Below are positions 1 through 5,508 of a stretch of DNA of 13,168 nt, in pieces; the first letter of the stretch is position 1, and each line of letters starts with the position of its first letter. The DNA lies in NCBI GenBank assembly GCA_028688235.1, contig JAQTYP010000042.1:1-13168 (forward strand). Reading direction: 5' to 3'. Position numbers and translations under genes: made by a program. The stretch is from Methylomonas sp. (GTDB lineage Bacteria; Pseudomonadota; Gammaproteobacteria; Methylococcales; Methylomonadaceae). The notes beneath the pieces are model-generated. The model saw only the letters and a list, made by a program, of their open reading frames with translations. It ran no database searches and was not told where the DNA came from.

Positions 1-1
1 C

Positions 2-304
2 AACAACCTGATCGCCTTGCGCATCATGGACAGTGAAACCCAGCAGTACATCACCGACAATCTACCCAAAACCCGGCTCAAATACATCATGCGTACCCAG
101 GGTGTCGCCACCAGTGCCACCCATCCCAGTGTGTTTTCTGGCAATGTCGGTGAACGACTAATGGAAGAAGAAGGTGATCTCTTCGCACCGCAGTTGCTCG
201 GGCAATTGCCGGACTTGCATTACATCGCCAAATTATCCGGTGGTCGTATCGTTAAAGGTCGTTTACCGGTACTGCGTTCGCATCTGGACAAGCGTCAAGC
301 TTAA
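2..304 (+). CDS. traD: TraD-type conjugative coupling protein, C-terminal end (partial)
   Basis: The reading frame is open from the left edge to a TAA at 302-304, giving the last 100 residues of a longer protein. They resemble the C-terminal tail of the SXT/TOL-type TraD coupling factor of ICEs, with a stretch on targets cut from DNA or membranes (NNLIALRIMDSETQQYI), a segment around TSATHPSVFSGNVGERL, and a final part reading LPDLHYIAKLSGGRIVKGRLPVL. TraD is the hexameric inner-membrane ATPase that brings the relaxase-DNA complex to the type IV secretion channel; its Walker motifs would lie upstream, outside the window. An internal TTG at 17 could be mistaken for a start, but the frame continues to the edge. 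Only 2 bases separate it from the DUF4400 gene, so the two are surely one transcript. The assignment rests on remembered family resemblance and on this neighbour. Confidence 0.82.
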   Translation, partial: NNLIALRIMDSETQQYITDNLPKTRLKYIMRTQGVATSATHPSVFSGNVGERLMEEEGDLFAPQLLGQLPDLHYIAKLSGGRIVKGRLPVLRSHLDKRQA

Positions 305-306
305 CC

Positions 307-939
307 ATGCCGCGCAACCTGCTGTTCAGTCTACTGATCTGGCTGCTGGAAATCGTGGTGGTAGCTGGCTTTGTCTCGGATGACTGGACCCGACAGATCC
401 AGCAGCTAGAAGATCAAAGACTGCTGGATTGTTTCGGCGCTCAAAAAGCGCATGAAATTCAAGCTACCAGTCAATACTGGTTTGACCGGTTATTTGTGCA
501 AACCGGTATCCGCCCAAGCGTGTATCACTACTTCATTCCGACCGAACATGAGCGGCAGCTATCCAAAGGTTTCGAAGACGTGGGGCGTTATGACCTGTTT
601 CCCTTTATTCAAAGCCGACTGGATGTATTGTGGGATACCGTGTATCAAATGCTCAAGCGCTTCATCATGGCCTGTATCTGGTGTCCCTTTCTAGCCGTTG
701 CGCTACTACCCTTTATCATCGACGGCTTGATACGTCGCAAAATCAGCCAAACCAATTTTGATTATCCCAGCCCCATGGCACATCGCTATAGCCTGTATGC
801 CATCTTGGCGGCATGTTATCTACTATTCATGAGCTTGACCCTGCCGTTTGCCATCCCGCCGCAAGCACTGCCGATCGGGATGTTGATCGTGGCCTATGCT
901 GTGAATGTGTTGTTGGCCAATACCCAAAAACGGGTGTAA
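307..939 (+). CDS. DUF4400 integrating conjugative element membrane protein (TIGR03747/PFL_4697-like)
   Basis: A 210-residue inner-membrane protein of the family that follows traD in ICEs of the PFGI-1/clc/SXT kind. Four hydrophobic helices are visible: about residues 4-24 (start LLFSLLIWLLEIVVVAGF), 117-138 (CIWCPFLAVALLPFI), 155-180 and 186-204. Between helices 1 and 2 lies a polar domain of roughly 90 residues with YWFDRLFVQTGIRPSVYHYF, a pattern typical of DUF4400. The exact role is not known; the family is thought to help the coupling protein or mating apparatus in the membrane. ATG at 307 is chosen because it directly follows the traD stop and opens the first helix; there is no strong ribosome binding site, which fits translational coupling. 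In related ICEs the next genes are an RAQPRD protein and further transfer genes; here unrelated genes follow, so this is probably a cargo insertion point. Confidence 0.83.
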   Translation: MPRNLLFSLLIWLLEIVVVAGFVSDDWTRQIQQLEDQRLLDCFGAQKAHEIQATSQYWFDRLFVQTGIRPSVYHYFIPTEHERQLSKGFEDVGRYDLFPFIQSRLDVLWDTVYQMLKRFIMACIWCPFLAVALLPFIIDGLIRRKISQTNFDYPSPMAHRYSLYAILAACYLLFMSLTLPFAIPPQALPIGMLIVAYAVNVLLANTQKRV

Positions 940-991
940 GGCTGCTGCTAACTCGATGTGCTAATAACTGGGTTGACGCCTAGAACATTAG

Positions 992-1014
992 TTATCCACA
1001 AAAGCTGGGGATAA
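992..1014. promoter_or_regulatory. Inverted pair of DnaA-box-like 9-mers
   Basis: TTATCCACA at 992-1000 matches the E. coli DnaA box exactly. Five bases on (AAAGC) comes TGGGGATAA at 1006-1014, whose reverse complement TTATCCCCA differs from it at one position. Together they form a 9-5-9 dyad. It lies in the gap after the transfer genes. It could be a DnaA site, an operator, or part of a transfer or replication origin; the sequence alone does not decide. Confidence 0.45.
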
Positions 1015-1027
1015 ACTTGTGACAAGT
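1015..1027. repeat. Perfect palindrome ACTTGT-G-ACAAGT
   Basis: A perfect 6-1-6 inverted repeat directly abuts the DnaA-box-like dyad on its right. Such a short symmetrical site next to another dyad is typical of a dimeric repressor operator, but no matching regulator gene is in the window. It lies about 120 bases before the DUF6794 gene. Confidence 0.35.
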
Positions 1028-1086
1028 CGGTGACCAATGACCTCAACCCCTTGCTATACCAAGAAAAGCGTTACACTGACCAAAGC

Positions 1087-1115
1087 TTGACCATTAAACC
1101 GAGAGATTTGAATAT
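1087..1115 (+). promoter_or_regulatory. Possible promoter for the DUF6794/zinc-ribbon genes
   Basis: TTGACC at 1087-1092 is a good -35 element, and GAATAT lies 17 bases later at 1110-1115 as a weak -10. Transcription would begin about 25 bases before the ATG at 1145. The -10 matches consensus at only three positions, so this is a suggestion only. Confidence 0.25.
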
Positions 1116-1144
1116 CGCCATTAGGCAGCCAAGGACCATAACAC

Positions 1145-1426
1145 ATGAAAACCCAGGGCTTAGCCCCTCAACTGGCAGGCTTACAGCCACCATCTACAGT
1201 TTCCGCAGCGGTTGAACAGTTGTGTCTGATACTAAGCGATGCCGACAAATCAGCCCTGGCCGCCAAGCCGGAACACGAACTAGTCGATTATCACCTGAGT
1301 CTAGGGTTGGCAATTCGCAATGCCTGGCTGTATGTACCGGAAAATCAGCTATTACAGGATTGCGGCATGCGTCATCCAGACGATGCGTCCGCTGTTATCA
1401 TTCATGCCCTTTGGAAAAACCTATGA
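1145..1426 (+). CDS. DUF6794-like small protein
   Basis: A 93-residue soluble protein with no signal peptide or membrane helix. The C-terminal half, with YHLSLGLAIRNAWLYVPENQ, then CGMRHPDDASAVIIHALWKNL as its last 21 residues (split here by eye into a cysteine, an HPDDAS core and an ALW-K/N-L tail), resembles the DUF6794 family, where a conserved HPDDAS box and an ALWK-type ending recur. The function of the family is unknown to me. The start at 1145 has AAGGA at 1131-1135, 9 bases upstream. Its stop codon overlaps the start of the next gene (ATGA, 1423-1426), so both are probably made together. Such small genes are common cargo in mobile elements. The protein is well supported as coding by the conserved end; the family name is from memory. 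Confidence 0.68.
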   Translation: MKTQGLAPQLAGLQPPSTVSAAVEQLCLILSDADKSALAAKPEHELVDYHLSLGLAIRNAWLYVPENQLLQDCGMRHPDDASAVIIHALWKNL

Positions 1427-1632
1427 CACAACCGATTCAATTAGCCAGTGAAAGGCTATGGCGGGCCATACCGGAAACTCGCCGAAAAGTGATCTTGCAA
1501 TCGGTTTGGTGTAGTCAATGCCGCGGCAGTACCAGCATAATCGATTATGCGGTTATAGCCGATGACGTAGGCATTTTACTGGATGGGAAATGCCAGGCTT
1601 GTGGCGCCCAAGTCAGGCGTGTAGTGGATTGA
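1423..1632 (+). CDS. Small zinc-ribbon protein (two CxxC motifs)
   Basis: A 69-residue protein that begins at the ATG inside the ATGA overlap with the DUF6794 gene; a longer frame to 1222 exists but only shadows that gene. It carries CSQC at residues 30-33 and CQAC at 57-60, a spacing typical of a zinc ribbon with four cysteine ligands, and a short basic stretch before them (PETRRKVILQ). It has no other recognisable domain. Zinc ribbons of this size bind nucleic acid or protein partners, or simply hold a fold together; nothing here tells which. The overlapping stop and start suggest a co-translated pair with the DUF6794 protein. I do not recognise a named family. Confidence 0.65.
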   Translation: MTQPIQLASERLWRAIPETRRKVILQSVWCSQCRGSTSIIDYAVIADDVGILLDGKCQACGAQVRRVVD

Positions 1633-1685
1633 GAGGAATGCAGGGTTCAATGATGGAAAAAACCGATTATCCTTGAATTGGCTTA

Positions 1686-1716
1686 GCGCTTAAATATCAT
1701 GAACTTTTTTAAGCGC
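1686..1716 (+). promoter_or_regulatory. Inverted repeat enclosing the mtfA start codon
   Basis: GCGCTTAA at 1686-1693 and TTAAGCGC at 1709-1716 are perfect 8-base inverted arms with a 15-base loop that contains the mtfA ATG (1699-1701). The outer bases TTA (1683-1685) and TAA (1719-1721) extend the symmetry with a 2-base bulge. In RNA it could fold over the start region; in DNA it could be an operator. It may also be chance, since the right arm codes for Lys-Arg-Ala. Confidence 0.35.
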
Positions 1717-2475
1717 GCTAAAACCCGCTACATTCTGCACCGTCACCCAATTGAGCAAGCGGTCTGGCATGCCGTTACAGAAAATTTAAATGTACTGCAA
1801 GGATTGAGCGCGGTCGAAAAAGCCCATTTGCGGGAATTAAGCACATTATTTCTCCAAGAGAAAACCATTATCGGCGTCAATCTAACCATCACCGACAACA
1901 TGCGCGTTACCCTAGCGGCGCACGCGTGCTTGCCGGTACTGCATTTAGGCCTGAGTCTATTAGCCGGGTGGAGCGACATACTGATTTACCCCTCAGCGTT
2001 TCATGTTGCTCGCGACGAAAGAGATGTCGATGGCATCGTCCATCATCAGGATCGTATCTTGAGTGGGGAGGCTTGGTCGAGAGGTCCGGTGATTTTGTCC
2101 TGGGAGGATATCGAATGGGACATAAAAGAGGGTCATCACGGCCATAACGTGATTATTCATGAGATAGCCCACAAGCTGGATATGCTGGATGGCAGTTGTA
2201 ATGGCATGCCACCCTTACATGTTGCCATGTCGATTCCGGATTGGACACAAACACTCAGCGCAGCCTACCAACAGCTGGAGCAAAACCTGATGAAGCAGCG
2301 CCCCACGACGGTGAATGCCTATGCAGCCACTAGTCCAGCGGAATTCTTTGCTGTATTCAGTGAATACTTTTTCACAGCACCGCAGGTAATACACACGCAT
2401 TTTTCAGACGTTTATGAACAACTGCAACTTTACTACCGACAAAATCCCCTAAGTCGACGTCAGTTAGATGTGTAA
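1699..2475 (+). CDS. mtfA: MtfA family zinc metallopeptidase (Mlc titration factor A, M90)
   Basis: A 258-residue cytosolic protein close in length to E. coli MtfA (YeeI, 265 residues) and similar along its whole length. In E. coli MtfA binds the glucose repressor Mlc and has zinc aminopeptidase activity. The zinc motif HEIAH is at residues 154-158, with E155 as the catalytic glutamate. The third ligand is E215 in AYAATSPAEFFAV, seven residues after Y208, the same spacing as Y205 and E212 of the E. coli protein. Other family marks are CLPVLHLGL (77-85), ILIYPSAF (94-101) and SEYFF (221-225). The start ATG at 1699 fits the family N-terminus, but has no clear ribosome binding site and sits in the loop of an inverted repeat. 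It stands alone, 66 bases after the zinc-ribbon gene and facing the dedA cluster. No Mlc gene is visible nearby, so its partner here is unknown. Confidence 0.93.
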   Translation: MNFFKRAKTRYILHRHPIEQAVWHAVTENLNVLQGLSAVEKAHLRELSTLFLQEKTIIGVNLTITDNMRVTLAAHACLPVLHLGLSLLAGWSDILIYPSAFHVARDERDVDGIVHHQDRILSGEAWSRGPVILSWEDIEWDIKEGHHGHNVIIHEIAHKLDMLDGSCNGMPPLHVAMSIPDWTQTLSAAYQQLEQNLMKQRPTTVNAYAATSPAEFFAVFSEYFFTAPQVIHTHFSDVYEQLQLYYRQNPLSRRQLDV

Positions 2476-2766
2476 TATCCGTTAGCTGGACTTCTGATGC
2501 GAGGAAAAAAGTTCAAATGGTTCGGTATAGCTTCCGTTTTTGTGTCTCTACAAAACTAGTTTTTTGGATTTTAACGCATAGCTGACGCACAATTCACTGG
2601 CGGTTCGCCTAGGCTGACCGTGTCAAATCGGCCAAAAGCGGTCGGTCGAGGTAACTTTCCAATTTAGTTCGTTAAGGCGACTTCTGACCCAATGGACTGT
2701 CCGGTATTCGGCGAGCAAATTGACATTATTAGGAAAACCGGAGGTTCCAGTTAAGCCACGACTGCG
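2476..2766. other. Convergent intergenic region without a gene
   Basis: This stretch lies between the ends of two convergent genes. I see no open frame with protein-like character and no clear intrinsic terminator; the small GGCG-GTT-CGCC stem at 2599-2609 has no T-run after it. The part around 2620-2720 (GCGGTCGGTCG, TGACCCAATGG) has the look of a decayed repeat and is loosely matched in reverse around 12880-12905. Confidence 0.4.
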
Positions 2767-3360
2767 TTAATATTTGCCTTTTCGTAGGTAAATATATCCC
2801 GCCACACTTAAAGCCAAAATAAAAATAAGGATATTAAATTCCATAACATACTCGATCACCGCCGTTCCATAATGGTAGTAAAGCGAGAAAAAACTTACGG
2901 TAGAAATCGTGCAAGCAAATAAATCGGAACAGGCAAATTTTGTCGCGCTCATTTTGCCTATCCCGGCTGTCAAAAACAAACCATTACGGACGCCGAATGG
3001 GATGAATCGTCCGAATATCAAGGTGAGTATTCCGTAGCGCTGATAATAGTCATGAATTTTATCGATTTTATCTGGGCTAATCATTCGGGCGAAAAATCTG
3101 ATTTGAAGTATCTTGGGACCCAGTATGCGCCCTAAGGCGTAACAAATTAAATCGGAAAGATAAGCACCAAGATAAACCGCCAGGAAGAGATCGGTCAAAA
3201 TTTCCGGATTTTTAATCGCCAGAGACGCCGCAATAAACAACATGCCGTCTTCCGAAACAGGAATGTTAAATCCGGCTAATAACAAAACAGCGAATATGAT
3301 CACAGGGGCATATTCGATATGATTTTGAATGACATCGGTTAAGGCATCCATATTCGTCAC
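2767..3360 (-). CDS. DedA/SNARE-associated family membrane protein
   Basis: A 197-residue polytopic inner-membrane protein of the DedA (VTT/SNARE-associated) superfamily. Members move or flip polyprenyl phosphates and phospholipids, often with a proton gradient. The residues known to matter in E. coli YqjA/YghB have counterparts: an acidic pair E37-D38 after the first re-entrant segment (NIPVSEDGM), D70 in YLSDLICYALGR, and the R-x2-P-x3-R motif with R118, P121 and R125 (GRFIPFGVRN). Hydrophobic helices lie at about 18-35, 55-77, 110-133, 143-163 and 172-192. The start is the GTG at 3360, with AGAG six bases upstream; an ATG three codons in (3351) is an alternative. It follows a small membrane-protein gene by 16 bases, so both are probably one transcript. 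Subfamily and substrate cannot be told from the sequence. Confidence 0.87.
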   Translation of the reverse strand: MTNMDALTDVIQNHIEYAPVIIFAVLLLAGFNIPVSEDGMLFIAASLAIKNPEILTDLFLAVYLGAYLSDLICYALGRILGPKILQIRFFARMISPDKIDKIHDYYQRYGILTLIFGRFIPFGVRNGLFLTAGIGKMSATKFACSDLFACTISTVSFFSLYYHYGTAVIEYVMEFNILIFILALSVAGYIYLRKGKY

Positions 3361-3376
3361 ACGGTGCTCTAAAAGC

Positions 3377-3724
3377 TTAACCCTTAGCTGCCCTGAGACT
3401 AGCGGTCAGATACCCCATCAACGCACCCCATACCAACATATAAATGCCATGTAATATTATTTGGAAGTTTAAGTGGTAAGCCTCGATATAGTAGTCGTAG
3501 AAATAATCCAATATAACAATGACAAGGATCAGTTTCAGGGCATTCTTAAAGCTTAACGATTTGGCGTAGAAATAACTCACGCCCATGACAAAAAAGCCCA
3601 GCAAGAATCGTGTGCCGGCGTGAATACTCCACTCGGTATTGAGTATGGCTGTTTTCAACATCGCCATATTCATGAAATAAAGAAAAACCAATCCTAAAAT
3701 AAAACTAAAGCTAAGAATTTTCAT
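3377..3724 (-). CDS. Small four-helix membrane protein of unknown function
   Basis: A 115-residue, strongly hydrophobic protein with four likely helices, about residues 3-22, 35-52, 59-77 and 86-108. A tyrosine- and aspartate-rich loop, LDYFYDYYIEAYHL, sits after the third helix. An upstream ATG at 3772 in the same frame would add 16 polar residues, but the ATG at 3724 is chosen because AAAGGG lies six bases before it and because the protein then begins directly with a membrane segment. I do not recognise a family. It ends 16 bases before dedA and is A+T-rich like its neighbours. A partner of the DedA protein is plausible but only by position. Confidence 0.68.
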   Translation of the reverse strand: MKILSFSFILGLVFLYFMNMAMLKTAILNTEWSIHAGTRFLLGFFVMGVSYFYAKSLSFKNALKLILVIVILDYFYDYYIEAYHLNFQIILHGIYMLVWGALMGYLTASLRAAKG

Positions 3725-3826
3725 TGCGAACCCTTTGTGGTTTGTAGAATATTTTTGAATCAGAAAATGCATTAAAAAATATTTTGTTATTATTTTATTA
3801 AACCCGATGTTGATTCGATGTTTTGA

Positions 3827-3836
3827 GCATTAATGC
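3827..3836. repeat. Short palindrome GCATTAATGC
   Basis: A perfect 10-base palindrome in the very A+T-rich gap between the DUF502 gene and the small membrane-protein gene. It could be a regulator site for the genes on the - strand, but it is short enough to be chance. Confidence 0.2.
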
Positions 3837-3868
3837 GAGATCTACGCAATTCGATAAACAGTTCGTTA

Positions 3869-4474
3869 CTAATTTTTGGGTAGCAGTTTTGAAGCCGCAT
3901 CGTGCAATTTGGCAAAATCAACGCCGACACTGATAATAAAACTGGACGCTTCTTCAAAAGTCATTGTGGATTTGACGACTTTGGACTCGTGAATCATCAC
4001 CGTAAATCCCGAGGTGGGGTTAGGCGAAGTGGGTACATAAAGCACATAAAGCTCGCCATGGTGATTGGTGATATAGGCCGGCACCCAAACGCCGTCTTTG
4101 GGATATTCCACATAGACGACATCCCGTGGCTTGTTAGGACTTTCGCCGGAAAATATGCCGATGAGTTTTTTGCTCACGCGATACACGGTACTGAGTATCG
4201 GCAGTTTCTCCAGATAAGATTCCAGCAGAGAAATCAAATAGGTTTTCCCTTCCCCATGCCGAACCCGGTAGCCTAAAAAGCTTAGGGCCAAAATGGTGAT
4301 GGCGAACAGAAAAGTCGTCATCCAATAATTTTCGTAATAGCCATGCACGCTAAGAAATGTATCCCGCAGCAAACGTTCTATGAGGACAACGATTTGCACG
4401 ACGACCAGGATCGGCAATACCGACAGGATGCCCAGCAGGAAATAATCCAGGGATTTTCGCATGTTTTCTTTCAT
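3869..4474 (-). CDS. DUF502 family membrane protein
   Basis: A 201-residue protein typical in length and layout for the DUF502 family. Two membrane helices are at about 11-33 (LLGILSVLPILVVVQIVVL) and 51-68 (MTTFLFAITILALSFLG). After them come the family marks: LEKLPILSTVYRVSKKLIGIF (about 88-108, so the conserved P-x-Y segment), a V-x-Y-P box (VVYVEYPKDGVW), and VPTSPNPTSGFTVMI, where the family has a PTTPNPTSG-like loop. The family is found in bacteria and in plants, where related proteins (LCV/COV1-like) act in membrane traffic; its bacterial role is unknown. The ATG at 4474 has AGGAG seven bases upstream. It is the first of three - strand membrane-protein genes and is divergent from the response regulator gene. 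144 bases separate it from the next gene, so co-transcription is likely but not certain. Confidence 0.9.
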   Translation of the reverse strand: MKENMRKSLDYFLLGILSVLPILVVVQIVVLIERLLRDTFLSVHGYYENYWMTTFLFAITILALSFLGYRVRHGEGKTYLISLLESYLEKLPILSTVYRVSKKLIGIFSGESPNKPRDVVYVEYPKDGVWVPAYITNHHGELYVLYVPTSPNPTSGFTVMIHESKVVKSTMTFEEASSFIISVGVDFAKLHDAASKLLPKN

Positions 4475-4731
4475 TTTCCAGCTCCTGTAAAGTCGCGTTA
4501 TTTGGATGTAAACAAGTTGTTATTCCTGGCCTTTAAATATCCTTCGCTTTGGAACTATCGAAGCTACGCCCCGTATCGGACTTCGACAAGCTCTGCCAGA
4601 CCCCAATATAGGATCGGGTTAATAATGCTCTCAAAAGCGTTCGGCATTCAGCAAAAACAGGCCATACTAAATAAGTCTCGATGGTTATGATAGTTACCCA
4701 TAAGCCGTGGGCCGGAACTCGAAATACAACG

Positions 4732-4746
4732 ATCACCAAAGGTGAT
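4732..4746. repeat. Inverted repeat ATCACC-AAA-GGTGAT
   Basis: A perfect 6-base inverted repeat with a 3-base loop, about 50 bases before the predicted operator. There is no T-run after it, so it is not a standard terminator; it may be a second regulatory site of the divergent region. Confidence 0.3.
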
Positions 4747-4777
4747 ACCGTGACTCAATTTTGGCTGCCCCAAAAAT

Positions 4778-4807
4778 TTGACCATCATAGCGACGCAACC
4801 TTTCATA
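4778..4807 (+). promoter_or_regulatory. Possible promoter of the two-component operon
   Basis: TTGACC at 4778-4783 is a good -35 element; TTCATA at 4802-4807, 18 bases later, is the best -10 candidate. Transcription would start only about 20 bases before the ATG at 4834. The proposed -10 lies inside the tandem half-site, so bound regulator would be expected to block it. Confidence 0.3.
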
Positions 4808-4817
4808 AACCTTTCAA
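4797..4817 (+). promoter_or_regulatory. Predicted response regulator operator at its own gene
   Basis: Two identical half-sites CCTTTCA at 4799-4805 and 4810-4816 repeat with an 11-base period (4-base spacer), the arrangement that OmpR/PhoB-type dimers bind head to tail. The whole 21-base site is matched, with one difference and in reverse orientation, at 6965-6985 before the efflux operon. It ends 16 bases before the regulator's ATG, which suggests autoregulation. Confidence 0.65.
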
Positions 4818-4833
4818 ACTCTGGCACATTTCG

Positions 4834-5508
4834 ATGAGAATTTTATTAGTTGAGGACGACACTGTTTTAGGTGATGGCCTTTCCCGCAGCCTGGCCGATT
4901 GGGGATTTAATGTCACTCTGGCTGTAACCGGTGCATATGCGGATAGTGCGTTATGCACGCAACCCTATGACATGGTGATTCTCGATCTAGGTTTGCCTGA
5001 CCTCGATGGACTGGAGGTCTTGCGGCATTTACGGGCGCGGATGTCGGCCATCCCGGTATTGATACTGACTGCTCGCGATGGACTGAATGATCGGGTAGTC
5101 GGCCTGGAACTGGGCGCCGACGATTATATGACCAAGCCATTCGAACTCCGTGAACTGGAAGCACGGGTAAGAGCGCTACTTCGCCGCAGTCACGGCGGTT
5201 TTAATCACGACATTGTATTGGGACAATTGCTGCTGGATACCCTCAATCAACAGATAACGGTCGATAGCAGGCCGATGCTGTTGCCGCCACGCGAATATGG
5301 CGTACTGGAAGCGTTGCTGTTGCATGTCGGACGGGTGGTCAGTAAGGATAATATCGCCCAACGACTTGCCGTGCATTCGGAAGAACTGGCCGACAATGCC
5401 ATTGAAGTCTATGTGCATAGGCTGCGCAAACGCTTGGAACCCATCGGTATCAGCATCAGAACGGTACGTGGACTCGGTTACCTGCTGGAGCAAAGTAAAA
5501 ATGAATAG
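4834..5508 (+). CDS. OmpR/PhoB-family response regulator (QseB/TctD-like)
   Basis: A 224-residue two-domain regulator. The receiver domain (about 1-115) has the acidic pocket E7-D8-D9, the phosphoacceptor D51 in VILDLGLPD, T79 and K101 in TKPFE. The C-terminal winged helix (about 128-220) contains LLPPREYGVLEALLLH, the turn VVSKDNIAQRL, the recognition helix region DNAIEVYVHRLRKRL, and the wing IRTVRGLGYLL. The frame extends upstream to an ATG at 4681, but those 51 residues do not resemble a receiver; ATG 4834 begins the standard MRILLVEDD. No clear Shine-Dalgarno sequence precedes it. The end overlaps the kinase gene by 8 bases. It is expected to bind the CCTTTCA tandem sites before its own gene and before the efflux genes. 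The signal is unknown; the regulated pump argues for a metal. Confidence 0.95.
   Translation: MRILLVEDDTVLGDGLSRSLADWGFNVTLAVTGAYADSALCTQPYDMVILDLGLPDLDGLEVLRHLRARMSAIPVLILTARDGLNDRVVGLELGADDYMTKPFELRELEARVRALLRRSHGGFNHDIVLGQLLLDTLNQQITVDSRPMLLPPREYGVLEALLLHVGRVVSKDNIAQRLAVHSEELADNAIEVYVHRLRKRLEPIGISIRTVRGLGYLLEQSKNE

Larger units (their letters stand above)
4475..4833. other. Divergent control region between DUF502 gene and response regulator gene
   Basis: No convincing gene is seen in these 359 bases. The left part, around 4581-4600 (CTTCGACAAGCTCTGCCAGA), resembles a decayed copy of a dispersed repeat often met between genes in gammaproteobacteria. A 6-base hairpin, ATCACC-AAA-GGTGAT, is at 4732-4746. 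The right end holds the regulator promoter and the tandem half-site. A possible - strand promoter for the DUF502 gene is TTGTCG at 4589-4584 with TAGCTT 17 bases further at 4566-4561. Confidence 0.5.

Noticed and set aside
1030..1215. Open frame of 61 codons starting before the DUF6794 gene
   Set aside because: It overlaps the start of a better supported gene, has no domain, and would cover its promoter and ribosome site.
1449..1455. TGAAAGG inside the zinc-ribbon gene as a regulator site
   Set aside because: Single half-site inside coding sequence with no second copy at an 11-base period.
2599..2609. GGCG-GTT-CGCC stem as a terminator for mtfA
   Set aside because: The stem is only four pairs and no run of T follows.
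4681..4833. Upstream extension of the response regulator by 51 residues
   Set aside because: The extension does not resemble a receiver domain, holds the predicted promoter and operator, and precedes a standard MRILLVEDD start.
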